Below, in pieces: positions 1-8,107 of a stretch of DNA of 64,000 nt. The stretch covers positions 2,420,501-2,484,500 of the forward strand of contig NZ_JAMQPV010000001.1 of the NCBI RefSeq assembly GCF_026151395.1, given 5' to 3'. The stretch comes from Leptospira limi. Lineage in GTDB: Bacteria > Spirochaetota > Leptospiria > Leptospirales > Leptospiraceae. The notes under the pieces are model-generated. The model made no database searches and was not told the origin of the DNA. It worked only from the letters and a program-made list of their open reading frames with translations. Position 1 is the first letter of the stretch, and each line of letters starts with the position of its first letter. Made by a program: the position numbers and the translations under genes.

Positions 1-122
1 TCTGACTGGTTTTCGAAGATCATCACCGTAAAAAAGATGATATTAAGGAAGGCTAAGAGAGAATAAAAGAGTCCAATCTTAAAGCGTAAGGAATTAGTCG
101 TTTTGATTTTGCTTTTGTTCAC
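1..122 (-). CDS. Partial membrane protein, N-terminal end only
   Basis: Only the first 40 or so codons are present; the gene runs off the left edge of the window. Reading the minus strand from a GTG at 122-120 gives a basic N-terminus (VNKSKIKTTNSLRFK) followed by a strongly hydrophobic stretch (IGLFYSLLAFLNIIFFTVMIF), which is a typical cytoplasmic tail and first membrane helix. The start is the only reasonable one, because an in-frame stop lies about ten codons upstream and the first ATG falls inside the helix. No clear ribosome-binding site is visible. Membrane sensors and cyclases often begin this way, but nothing here identifies the family. It is divergent from the gene at 195, with a palindrome between them. 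Confidence 0.5.
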   Translation of the reverse strand, partial: MNKSKIKTTNSLRFKIGLFYSLLAFLNIIFFTVMIFENQS

Positions 123-150
123 GGCAATTACTAGTATTGTCGATAATTAA

Positions 151-168
151 GTGATAGAAATCTATCAC
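151..168. promoter_or_regulatory. Perfect 18-bp palindrome between divergent genes
   Basis: GTGATAGAAATCTATCAC is an 8-bp perfect inverted repeat around an AA centre. It sits in the 72-bp gap between the divergent starts at 122 (minus) and 195 (plus). Its size and position fit a dimeric regulator operator. It is not followed by a T-tract, so it does not look like a terminator. The regulator is unknown. Confidence 0.45.
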
Positions 169-194
169 AAAATTGAGAATTTCCATTGGTTTTA

Positions 195-1247
195 ATGATC
201 CACATAGCAAAGATTCGTAAGATTAAACTGGCCCTTTTTTTTCTTGGATCAGTACTTTTCGGAATGGATCTGTTTGCTGACAAAATCCGATTAAAATCGG
301 GGGAAGTACTGAATGGAAAAGTCCAAAACGTAACCCCGACCCATGTGGAATGGATTGACCAAGGAAAACGTTATAAGTTCTCCAACGAAGATGTGTTAGG
401 AATTGATGTTGGTTATGATGGCCTCCCTGCTTGTGCTGATTACAAAACATTTGGGGTGGAAGATTGTGATCTAATTCTCACCAGGCTTACAAAAACAAAT
501 GCTAGTTTTTCCAAAAAAAGTAGTCCCTTAGAATTGGAAATAATTCCCATTCGGAAAATCACAACACTCAAAATCCAAAGAGAATCTGGTCTTCCAGTCG
601 ATCGTTACATCCAATTCGGTGCTAAAGGAAAATGGGTATTTGGCAACAAAGAAATCTTCGGTACTTACAAATCCATCGACCGAGGGAGGATGAATTTTGA
701 AACAGAAGAAAAAAAAATAGAATCAGCCGATGCACTCGATTTTGAATCCTTTGAATACCAAAACAAATCGGTCATTGCCAAAGTGATTAAAGAGGAAACT
801 CCAAAGGTAATTCCTGGATATGCATCCATTTCTGAAAAAAAATATAGTAAAGCTGCTATTTTATTTGGAACCGCTTTTCTTTCCGGTATTGGAATGGCGT
901 ATGAGTACAATATGTCCGTGAAAGCAATCAACCAAGACATTGAATACATACCTACTGGAGACGGACGTGTATTCTTATTTGCGAATACTATTGGTAATGA
1001 TCGTTATGATTTCCACAGGCAAAGGTTTACTATTTACGGAGTGGTCTTCGCATCCATATTGACATATAGTTTTATCGATAGTTTTTATTTAGGACAAAGA
1101 GAATCAAATAAAGAAAGTTCACAAGCGGTGTATTTAAAACCAATGTTTGACTACAAACCAAGCTCAATTTACAACCAAATGAATGTGTATTCGCAAAAAC
1201 CAAATGAGTTTTTACAATATGGTTTTAGTTTTGAATCTAAATTTTGA
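195..1247 (+). CDS. Secreted protein of unknown function
   Basis: A 350-residue protein that I do not recognise. The ATG at 195 gives a good signal peptide: basic start (MIHIAKIRKIK), a hydrophobic core (LALFFLGSVLFGMDL) and a likely cleavage after FA before DKIRLKSGE. A TTG three codons upstream is a less likely start. The mature N-terminus (IRLKSGEVLNGKVQNV) resembles the small SH3-like beta domain seen in other spirochaetal exported proteins. Two weakly hydrophobic segments follow at about 225-240 and 280-295. The protein ends in phenylalanine (SFESKF), as outer-membrane proteins often do. It is probably envelope-located. It converges on the PrsW-like gene with 12 bp between the ends, and no terminator is evident. 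Confidence 0.7.
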   Translation: MIHIAKIRKIKLALFFLGSVLFGMDLFADKIRLKSGEVLNGKVQNVTPTHVEWIDQGKRYKFSNEDVLGIDVGYDGLPACADYKTFGVEDCDLILTRLTKTNASFSKKSSPLELEIIPIRKITTLKIQRESGLPVDRYIQFGAKGKWVFGNKEIFGTYKSIDRGRMNFETEEKKIESADALDFESFEYQNKSVIAKVIKEETPKVIPGYASISEKKYSKAAILFGTAFLSGIGMAYEYNMSVKAINQDIEYIPTGDGRVFLFANTIGNDRYDFHRQRFTIYGVVFASILTYSFIDSFYLGQRESNKESSQAVYLKPMFDYKPSSIYNQMNVYSQKPNEFLQYGFSFESKF

Positions 1248-1259
1248 GTCCTAAATCTC

Positions 1260-2606
1260 TTATACTTGAACTTTTCTAAGAAATAAGTTTTTTATGTTTT
1301 GTTTGAAGCGAAAGTAGTTCCATTTTAATAAAAATGCAAATGGAATGGAATCAAGTTGGCACATCACTCCACAATTCCCTTCTTCATTTTCCCGACTCCA
1401 AAGGACTTTTCCGTCCAATCCCGAAAAACAATTGAGTCCTAACCATAAATCAAAACTAGCTTTTGTATTCTTTTCATAGTTTTGTGAGGTTGGTAAATAA
1501 AACAAATTGGCTTTGATATGAAAAATTGCTGAATTTTCTTCCTTGTTCCCAACATGCATATCAACGGAACTAAACAATGGTACAGCAAGCATTCGATCCC
1601 TAAAAAAATAGGGATTTAAAATTCCTGCAAAGAAAAACATCAAAGCAAGAACAATTGGATACATTACAAAAAGAGCAAAATAATCTTGTACAGCTAAGTC
1701 TGGAAATTTTCTACCAATCCATTCAGGTGCATCGTATAACAAATAAATTGAAAGGATCCCCGGTACTAAAAAGAAAATGGTCAAAATAGTATGCCGTAAG
1801 TTTGGGTACTGGAATAAACGAATGCCTGATGTGGAAATGTGTTTTTGGACATTTTGTATCCATCCTTCGTGACGATTGTGTCGACTTAAGATTTCATACT
1901 CTTCCATACTCATATCCATCAATTTTAAAATATGGCCTGGAACGAGAATCCTTGATTTTGCGATCGTGATCTCCAATAAAAAAAACAATGCCAATATACA
2001 AATGGGTAATATGAGAAGGAGATCAATTTCTTGGAAAAGGGAAAGATTGTATAACCCGTGAAAAAAAACGCAGACAAAAAATCCAGTGAACAAATTCCCC
2101 CACTTAAAAACGGGATTTTTATGAAAGAGAAACATCATCGTAAAAGCACCAACGAGTCCTCCATTCATCATATGAATGGGAAGTGCCGTGATGGATCGTA
2201 ATACTTGGGACCAAAGACCAGTGTTGATAAAATAGAGTATATTTTCAACTAACCCAAATCCTCCTCCCAAAACCAATCCATAAAAGATTCCATCTGTTAC
2301 AGTGAACTCATCTTGGTTTTTGCTAAAGAAAAGATAAATGCCAAGTAACTTCGCAAACTCTTCCACGAAGGAAGATAGAAAAAAGGAATTCCAAAGGGGT
2401 CCTCCATTCGGTAACAACTGCAAAAACATTGCTTGTAACCCAATGGCAATCCCCGCGCTAAATAAGGAAAAAGCTAGAGCTGTGTACTGTAAAAATCCTT
2501 CTGTAAAACGATAGAAATGGAAGCGATAAAACGAATAATAAAAAGCAAGCGTACAAAGATTAATGAGAAAAATGACCAGACTTGGAATGGAGATATGAAT
2601 GGACAT
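1260..2606 (-). CDS. PrsW-family intramembrane metalloprotease
   Basis: A multi-pass membrane protein of 448 residues. The first half carries the PrsW motifs: EExxK (E82, E83, K86, in VEEFAK), an E121-N pair (ENILYF), H145 (PIHMMNG) and H183 (FFHGLYN), each within or at the end of a predicted helix. PrsW proteins are zinc-dependent membrane proteases of the CPBP superfamily; the founding member cleaves an anti-sigma factor in Bacillus. Residues past about 265 contain two or three more helices and a C-terminal soluble part that is longer than usual, and I cannot assign it. No anti-sigma factor is adjacent, so the substrate is unknown. The family call is firm; the protease activity is inferred. 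Confidence 0.8.
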   Translation of the reverse strand: MSIHISIPSLVIFLINLCTLAFYYSFYRFHFYRFTEGFLQYTALAFSLFSAGIAIGLQAMFLQLLPNGGPLWNSFFLSSFVEEFAKLLGIYLFFSKNQDEFTVTDGIFYGLVLGGGFGLVENILYFINTGLWSQVLRSITALPIHMMNGGLVGAFTMMFLFHKNPVFKWGNLFTGFFVCVFFHGLYNLSLFQEIDLLLILPICILALFFLLEITIAKSRILVPGHILKLMDMSMEEYEILSRHNRHEGWIQNVQKHISTSGIRLFQYPNLRHTILTIFFLVPGILSIYLLYDAPEWIGRKFPDLAVQDYFALFVMYPIVLALMFFFAGILNPYFFRDRMLAVPLFSSVDMHVGNKEENSAIFHIKANLFYLPTSQNYEKNTKASFDLWLGLNCFSGLDGKVLWSRENEEGNCGVMCQLDSIPFAFLLKWNYFRFKQNIKNLFLRKVQV

Positions 2607-2667
2607 TTACTCTAATTAACGACAAATACAAAGAGGAAAATGAATCAAATCTGGCGGATTCTTTTCC

Positions 2668-3870
2668 TCAAACCAAATGTTTGACAGCTTTTCTGAGACC
2701 TTCAATCGTGAGTGGAAACATCGGAACAACATCTTCGATGGCCTCAATGGTAGGTGCTCCCCAAAATCGTTTAGGTTCTGGGTTTAGCCAAACAGAATCG
2801 GGGAAATAACCAACCAGTTCCTTCAAACATTCCAAACCACTCTTTGCTTTTTTTTCCTTTTCTTCTTTTGAGTGGGAATGATACGCATACACATTGTAAG
2901 GTGTTCCCATGAGTTCGTAAGGAGCCATGTATGCATCCCCTACAAAAATTAGTTTTGTATTTTTCCTATACTTTTCTTCAAAATGTTTTAAGGAAATCCG
3001 TGATTGGAATTCGTGATTGGCATATAGGAATTCGTGAAAGATATTATGGAAAAAATAATTATGTACTTCTTTAAAGTGATACAAACCTCTGCTGGCACTG
3101 AATAATTTACTTACCCTGTCAGAATGTGGGGTCATACTCCCACCAATGTCCATAATGAGGACAAGCCTAAGGGAATTTTTTCTTTCTCGTTCTTCTACAA
3201 GTTCAATTTCTCCACCATTTTCACAAGTTTTGTCAATGGTTTTGTCAACATGGAGTTCTCGTTTTCCTTCCTTTTTCAAAAACCGAAGTTCCTTTAGGGC
3301 TAATTGGATGGAACGAGTGTCTAAAATTTCATCTTCCCGATAGGCTTTGTACTTTCGTTCATTCCAAAGGCTAACACCAGACCTGTTCCCTTCTCCCTCT
3401 GTATTGCCACCTATCGATAGACCATTGGGGTTATATCCAGAATTTCCAAAAGGACTTGTCCCAGAAGTTCCAACCCACTTACTTCCGCCATCATGCCGTT
3501 CTTTTTGTTCGGCGAGTCGTTTTTTTAATTCTTCAATGACCTCTTCCATACTGAGGTTAGGTGCATTTTGTTTTTGTTCTTCCGAGAGATCTTTTGGAAT
3601 ATTTTCTTCTAACCATTCCATAAGGACATCACGAAACTGAATCCTTTGTTCCTTCCAACTTCCAAATGTTTTTCCAAAAGCTAAATCATAGGAATCATAG
3701 TGTTTTAAATCTTTTGCAAAATTAAGCCTTCCCACTCGGTACAACTGCTCGATGGAAATATAACCTGTGGGGTCAGTGAGTTTACGTATACTTTCTAAAA
3801 ATGCGATGAGTTCTCCTGTGGAACAAGGGACTGTTTCTCTACGCAAGTTATAGAAAAAATCGAGGAACAT
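2668..3870 (-). CDS. VWA-domain protein of CoxE type, partner of the MoxR ATPase
   Basis: A 400-residue cytoplasmic protein with no signal peptide. The first 125 residues are helical and charged, then a Gly/Ser/Asn-rich linker runs from about 128 to 165. A von Willebrand A domain starts near 235. Its metal-site motif reads DIGGSM (D241), so the middle position of DxSxS is glycine; I believe this variant is common in this VWA group. It lies 1 bp downstream of the MoxR ATPase gene on the same strand. MoxR and VWA proteins normally work together as a chaperone-like pair that inserts cofactors or remodels a protein complex. The client is not evident from the neighbours. Confidence 0.82.
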   Translation of the reverse strand: MFLDFFYNLRRETVPCSTGELIAFLESIRKLTDPTGYISIEQLYRVGRLNFAKDLKHYDSYDLAFGKTFGSWKEQRIQFRDVLMEWLEENIPKDLSEEQKQNAPNLSMEEVIEELKKRLAEQKERHDGGSKWVGTSGTSPFGNSGYNPNGLSIGGNTEGEGNRSGVSLWNERKYKAYREDEILDTRSIQLALKELRFLKKEGKRELHVDKTIDKTCENGGEIELVEERERKNSLRLVLIMDIGGSMTPHSDRVSKLFSASRGLYHFKEVHNYFFHNIFHEFLYANHEFQSRISLKHFEEKYRKNTKLIFVGDAYMAPYELMGTPYNVYAYHSHSKEEKEKKAKSGLECLKELVGYFPDSVWLNPEPKRFWGAPTIEAIEDVVPMFPLTIEGLRKAVKHLV

Positions 3871-3871
3871 A

Positions 3872-4660
3872 TTAGTTTAAGTACACCCTGTAATCATCTT
3901 CCGATTTGAATAAAGTTCCGGCAAAGGGGATTTTATTCGATTCCAATGTTTCTCCGGAAATAAGTAAAACTTGGATCCAATCCAATAATTCACTGGTTGA
4001 TGGTTTTTTTCGGAGACTTTCTATTTTACGAATGGAATAAAACATGGCGAGTGCTTTTTCCATAAATTCTGTTTCAATGGAAGGATAATGGGCTTTGATG
4101 ATTTCCTTCATCGACTCTCGTTTGGGAAATTCTATATAATGGAAAATACAACGACGTAAAAAAGCATCTGGAAGTTCTTTTTCATTATTGGAAGTGATGA
4201 TGACAATCGGACGTTCCTTGGCTACAATGTGTTCTTTGGTTTCTGGGATAAAAAATTCCATTTTATCAAGTTCGAGTAACAAATCATTTGGGAATTCAAT
4301 GTCCGCCTTATCGATTTCATCAATGAGGACCACAGACTTTTTTGGATGTAGGAACGCTTCCCCAAGAGCACCAAGTCGAATGTAGTTTCTAACTTCCCTT
4401 ACCCGGTTCATTGCTTCTTCATCAGGGAAACGAGAGTCATTGAGCCTGGAAACCGCATCGTAAAAATACAATCCTTCTTTGGCAAGGCTCGTTGATTTGA
4501 TATGCCATCGGTAAAAAGGGAGATTCTTGGTTTCGGCAAGGAAACTTGCGAGTAGGGTTTTTCCTGTTCCAGGTTCCCCTTTCAAAAGGAGAGGACGTTT
4601 TGTGATCTCTGCCACTTGTACTGCTTCTTTTAAATCATCTGATAGGATATAATCTGCCAT
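3872..4660 (-). CDS. MoxR-type AAA+ ATPase
   Basis: A 262-residue ATPase. The Walker A motif is GEPGTGKT at about 28-35 and Walker B is VVLIDEID near 110-117. Sensor 1 (IITSNN) and an arginine-finger region (DAFLRRC) follow in the usual order. The length is short for the family because the C-terminal lid is small. It begins with MADYILSDDL at 4660 and is followed after 1 bp by the VWA gene, so the two are almost certainly made together. MoxR ATPases use ATP hydrolysis to activate partner enzymes, acting with a VWA adaptor. The gene is divergent from the unknown gene at 4773. Confidence 0.88.
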   Translation of the reverse strand: MADYILSDDLKEAVQVAEITKRPLLLKGEPGTGKTLLASFLAETKNLPFYRWHIKSTSLAKEGLYFYDAVSRLNDSRFPDEEAMNRVREVRNYIRLGALGEAFLHPKKSVVLIDEIDKADIEFPNDLLLELDKMEFFIPETKEHIVAKERPIVIITSNNEKELPDAFLRRCIFHYIEFPKRESMKEIIKAHYPSIETEFMEKALAMFYSIRKIESLRKKPSTSELLDWIQVLLISGETLESNKIPFAGTLFKSEDDYRVYLN

Positions 4661-4772
4661 AGTCTTTCCTTTTGGACTCCAATCTTTTTCGAAAAACGGG
4701 GGAATCTACTAAAAATTGCTTTTTGAAAGAAATTGGGTTCCCATATTGAGAAACTGGAACGATAATAAATAT

Positions 4773-6692
4773 ATGGGCGATTTCGATAATACCAAGAGGG
4801 CCATTGGCGTAGGAAAACTGGACGATTCTCAACGAAAGGATATGTTCAATAAGTTTAAGAGCGCTGGTGGAGAAGTCATCAAAGAGAAAACACCTCCAAA
4901 AGATGATGACAATAAAAAAACTCGTCCAGAACCAAAACTGAGACAAAGCACTGTATCTCGTGGCAATGAGGACAGTCGCCAAGGAAACCGCGGTGGTGGC
5001 AGCGGAGGGAGTCCTTCCAAACAGGACTCGACGAATACGAAATCACAACTTGATTCCAAAGCTCAATTTGAAAAAGAAATCAGTAGTTTTTCTGCAAGAT
5101 TTTCGATCAAATTAAAATGTTGGTTAGCAAGAGTCACATCCTTTGGGTCAAGTGACCTAACACCTAAATTCATGCATGATTTTTCGATCCGTGGTAAACA
5201 AGCACTGATTGAACTCCAATACAGTGGAAATGAATTACTCGCAAACCAACAATACTCACCTCAACTCAGTAAAGCCCTTGATCGAATAAACCCATTACTC
5301 ATCGAACTTTTAGCAATGGGCCAAAAATTATACAATGGCCCAGAACTGACAGATATCACTGAGCCGATCATGACAGCTCCTGAATCGCCTGTTGCCATTG
5401 AACGAGTCAGAAACCAAATTTATTCTTTGTTTAAAAGAATGTACATTCTTTATCCATACCAAGAAACTTTAAAAAAATCATTTTCGCAAGCTTATGACGA
5501 ATTACAGAAGTTAGAAGGGAAACCTGCTTTAATCTATGCGAACAAAAAACGAAAAGTTTTGCAAGAAATAGACACCTTATTTGAAGGATTTTTTGATCGT
5601 TTGTATCTAGTTGTCCTTCGTGCTGAAAACAAGAATATCCCGCTTATTTCTCGTTATATGGAAAATCTTCTGGGGATTACTCCTGAAGACAAACCAGGTC
5701 AAAGAAAGTCTGGTGAAAATGTTCCAGGTGGAAAACAATTAGAAACAAAAGAAGATAAGGAAGCAGAAAACGCAAAGAAGGAAGAGGATAAAAAGGAAGA
5801 AGAAGTTCCTTTATCAAAAGAAGAAGCCTATGGATTACGTTTGATGCAAATGTATTCAATACCAAAGTTGCGTAAAAAATTTGATCCAAAAAATGAATAC
5901 GCAAACATCCCAGATGCGGATAAAGCACTTCTTGCCCTATTCTACTTTTACGAATTTGATGATGAATATTCCTTTGTAATGACTACCAAAAAAATTGATA
6001 TCAAACCTGGATCGGTAAACGGTGTAAAGGTGGATTATCGTCAAAAGATGTTGGATATTTATGAAAGTACAAGAACCATCATCGACCAATTTCGAATTTA
6101 CCATGACATACTAAGAGAATTAGAAAAACACAAAGCAAATCCGGGTGCAAATTACATCGAAGCATCTAAAAAACTAACTGGAATCGAACAAAAACGGACC
6201 GGACAATCCAGAACCGTTAGGATGGCCATTAAGGATTTTAGCTTAAAATCAAGAGATTCCCTTCTCACCCTTATCAAAGACATGAAGGGGAAAAAGGAAA
6301 TTGTAGCAAATATGAATGATATATTGACTTTGGATTCGATGGAGTCGCGAAAACGACTCAATAAAAAACCGGTCAAACAATGTATCATGGAAGCTTATTG
6401 TTACTTACTTGCTTTGCATGACCGTATTGACACAGGGGATCTATTTGGAGGCCTAGTCGAACTGACTCCTGAACAAATGAAATCTTCTTTTGGAGTGGAG
6501 TTAGAAACCGCGAAAGAAACTAATTCCCCAGATGCAAGTGAATTGGAGAATGAATCCGAACCAGGAAACGTGGAAGTTCAAAATACAGGCATTGACTCAA
6601 CAACTACTGAGTCTGACCTTGAAGAAACAAATGAAGACAGTATTGATGACCTTTCTGATGATGACATTTTACCAAAAGGAAACCCTTTTTAA
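4773..6692 (+). CDS. Large hydrophilic protein of unknown function
   Basis: A 639-residue protein with no family I can name. The ATG at 4773 (MGDFDNTKRAIGVGKL) is preferred over one 57 bp upstream, whose extra residues look like translated leader. Residues 35-115 are rich in Lys, Gly, Ser and Gln and probably disordered. Mostly helical blocks follow at about 120-300 and 360-570, separated by a highly charged linker around 310-350 (runs of E and K). The last 70 residues are very acidic. There is no signal peptide or membrane helix, so it is probably cytoplasmic. Its stop overlaps the next start as TAATG, so it is translationally coupled to the nitrilase-fold gene. Confidence 0.75.
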   Translation: MGDFDNTKRAIGVGKLDDSQRKDMFNKFKSAGGEVIKEKTPPKDDDNKKTRPEPKLRQSTVSRGNEDSRQGNRGGGSGGSPSKQDSTNTKSQLDSKAQFEKEISSFSARFSIKLKCWLARVTSFGSSDLTPKFMHDFSIRGKQALIELQYSGNELLANQQYSPQLSKALDRINPLLIELLAMGQKLYNGPELTDITEPIMTAPESPVAIERVRNQIYSLFKRMYILYPYQETLKKSFSQAYDELQKLEGKPALIYANKKRKVLQEIDTLFEGFFDRLYLVVLRAENKNIPLISRYMENLLGITPEDKPGQRKSGENVPGGKQLETKEDKEAENAKKEEDKKEEEVPLSKEEAYGLRLMQMYSIPKLRKKFDPKNEYANIPDADKALLALFYFYEFDDEYSFVMTTKKIDIKPGSVNGVKVDYRQKMLDIYESTRTIIDQFRIYHDILRELEKHKANPGANYIEASKKLTGIEQKRTGQSRTVRMAIKDFSLKSRDSLLTLIKDMKGKKEIVANMNDILTLDSMESRKRLNKKPVKQCIMEAYCYLLALHDRIDTGDLFGGLVELTPEQMKSSFGVELETAKETNSPDASELENESEPGNVEVQNTGIDSTTTESDLEETNEDSIDDLSDDDILPKGNPF

Positions 6693-7402
6693 TGGCAGTC
6701 ATAAAAATCGCAATTTATCAAAAGAATCTGCATAAAAGGTTCACCCATGAAGAAATTATAAAAATCCAACAAAGTAAGGCACATTTTTTAATCCTCCCTG
6801 AAGGTTACCCACACCTATTTCAAAGTGTTTCTCCCAAAGATGGAACAAAGCACGAAAAAGAATACCAAGATCATATCTTAGAAATCTCTGAGAAATTTTC
6901 AGGTGTGATCCTTGGTGGTAGCCACTACCGAAATAATGAAAATGGAAAACTGGTGGCTGCATTACCAATCGTCCAATCACTTGTATTAGTTGATTTTTAT
7001 GAGAAAAAAACACCAAACCAAACTGTAGACATTGAAGTGAAAGAAGGTGTAACGGAGTCCATTTTCATTATGGGTGGTCTTCGTTTTGGTTTATTATTAG
7101 GTGAAGATATGCAAAACAAATCCATTTGGGATGAATTCAAAAAGGAAAATATTGAAATTATTTTCCATTTGGATTCCGCAAATCCCAATCGGACTTATGA
7201 AGAAGATTTAAGTCATTACGAAAACCTTGCAAAAGAGAGAAACATCCATTTGATCCGTGTTTGTGGACCTACTGATGGAAAACCAGCAAGAAGTTTGTAT
7301 GCATCTCCCTCAGGAATCAATTGGAAAGTGGGAAAAATTGAAGAAGATAAAGATGTTTTTAAAACTTTATCTGTCAATGTGATGAGAAGTTATTTATTGT
7401 AA
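6692..7402 (+). CDS. Nitrilase-fold protein lacking the catalytic cysteine
   Basis: A 236-residue protein with the layout of the carbon-nitrogen hydrolase superfamily. The first catalytic element is ILPEGYP (E37). A lysine lies in FYEKKTP (K105 or K106). The strand that should carry the nucleophile reads GLLLGED, where active members read roughly GVAICYD, so the cysteine position is G137. E and K are kept while Cys is lost, which points to a non-hydrolytic relative, for example a binding or regulatory protein. Its start overlaps the stop of the large unknown gene (TAATG), so the two products may act together. The fold assignment is fairly firm; the loss of activity is inferred. Confidence 0.72.
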   Translation: MAVIKIAIYQKNLHKRFTHEEIIKIQQSKAHFLILPEGYPHLFQSVSPKDGTKHEKEYQDHILEISEKFSGVILGGSHYRNNENGKLVAALPIVQSLVLVDFYEKKTPNQTVDIEVKEGVTESIFIMGGLRFGLLLGEDMQNKSIWDEFKKENIEIIFHLDSANPNRTYEEDLSHYENLAKERNIHLIRVCGPTDGKPARSLYASPSGINWKVGKIEEDKDVFKTLSVNVMRSYLL

Positions 7403-7513
7403 ATTACCAATCGGTGATATTCTCTCGAAAAAAAAGCCAATCGATAATTTGTAACCATTTCAGAAGGAGTATTGTTTTACAACCTTCTTAGATAGTTACA
7501 TACGTTCCTTACA

Positions 7514-7541
7514 GGAATTGGATTATTTTTTATCCAATTCC
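7514..7541. repeat. Inverted repeat overlapping the lspA stop codon
   Basis: GGAATTGGAT at 7514-7523 and ATCCAATTCC at 7532-7541 form a 10-bp perfect stem with an 8-base T-rich loop. It covers the last codons and stop of lspA on the minus strand. There is no U-tract after it on the minus strand, so it may protect the mRNA 3' end rather than be a classical terminator. The rest of the 7403-7522 gap holds a weaker AGAAGG/CCTTCT pairing at 7462-7488 and nothing else I can identify. Confidence 0.4.
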
Positions 7542-8083
7542 TTCCAATCCATTGTAAATAATAAAATCACAATACCGATGGAAACACAAGAATCGGCTAC
7601 ATTAAACGCAGGCCATCTATCAAAGAGTAAAAAATCTGGCCATTCAAAGTCCAAAAAGTCGACAACACCGATGAATTCGATTCCAGGTTTTTCAGGGCTA
7701 AATCCAAATCGAAATCCCGTTCCAGGAATTTTGACAAAAAATTTATCTAAAAAATTGCCAAAGGCGCCTGCCATCACAAAATTCCAACCCCAAACATTTC
7801 CAAGATCAGAATTTTGCCACCGATAAAAGATTAAAAAAACAATCGCAAATCCAGTTGCGAATAAAGAAGGCAAAGCATTGTCTTGGAATAATCCAAACAC
7901 AAATCCTGTATTAAAAGTAAGTGATAATCTAAAAAAATCACCTAACACAGGAATACTTTCATGTGCATACATCTTTGTAATGATGATATATTTAGTGAGT
8001 AAATCTAAAAAAAGTCCAAAGGCCACAAATGCCAAATAACCAGGTTTAAAAACAGAAAAAAATGGAGTGTTAGGTAATTTCAT
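7523..8083 (-). CDS. lspA: Lipoprotein signal peptidase (signal peptidase II)
   Basis: A 186-residue membrane aspartyl protease that removes signal peptides from diacylglyceryl-modified prolipoproteins at the inner membrane. The two family motifs are clear: [10 protein letters not shown] followed by VVDFLDF, and [11 protein letters not shown], which contain the catalytic aspartates. Four hydrophobic segments are visible. There is an insertion between the two motifs (about residues 110-140), giving a protein slightly longer than the usual 160-170. Spirochaetes depend heavily on lipoproteins, and one candidate substrate is encoded at 23725-24363. It lies downstream of the UbiB-family kinase gene on the same strand, 24 bp away. 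Confidence 0.92.
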   Translation of the reverse strand: MKLPNTPFFSVFKPGYLAFVAFGLFLDLLTKYIIITKMYAHESIPVLGDFFRLSLTFNTGFVFGLFQDNALPSLFATGFAIVFLIFYRWQNSDLGNVWGWNFVMAGAFGNFLDKFFVKIPGTGFRFGFSPEKPGIEFIGVVDFLDFEWPDFLLFDRWPAFNVADSCVSIGIVILLFTMDWKELDKK

Positions 8084-8107
8084 ACTGAGGTTCGTTCTTT
8101 TTTACGT

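Noticed and set aside
2668..3870. DIGGS in the VWA domain as a broken metal site
   Set aside because: I believe this form is common in CoxE-like VWA proteins paired with MoxR, so it is not clearly a defect.
4829..5059. Antisense reading frames inside long genes, for example here
   Set aside because: They have no ribosome-binding sites, show shadow composition and overlap well-supported genes.
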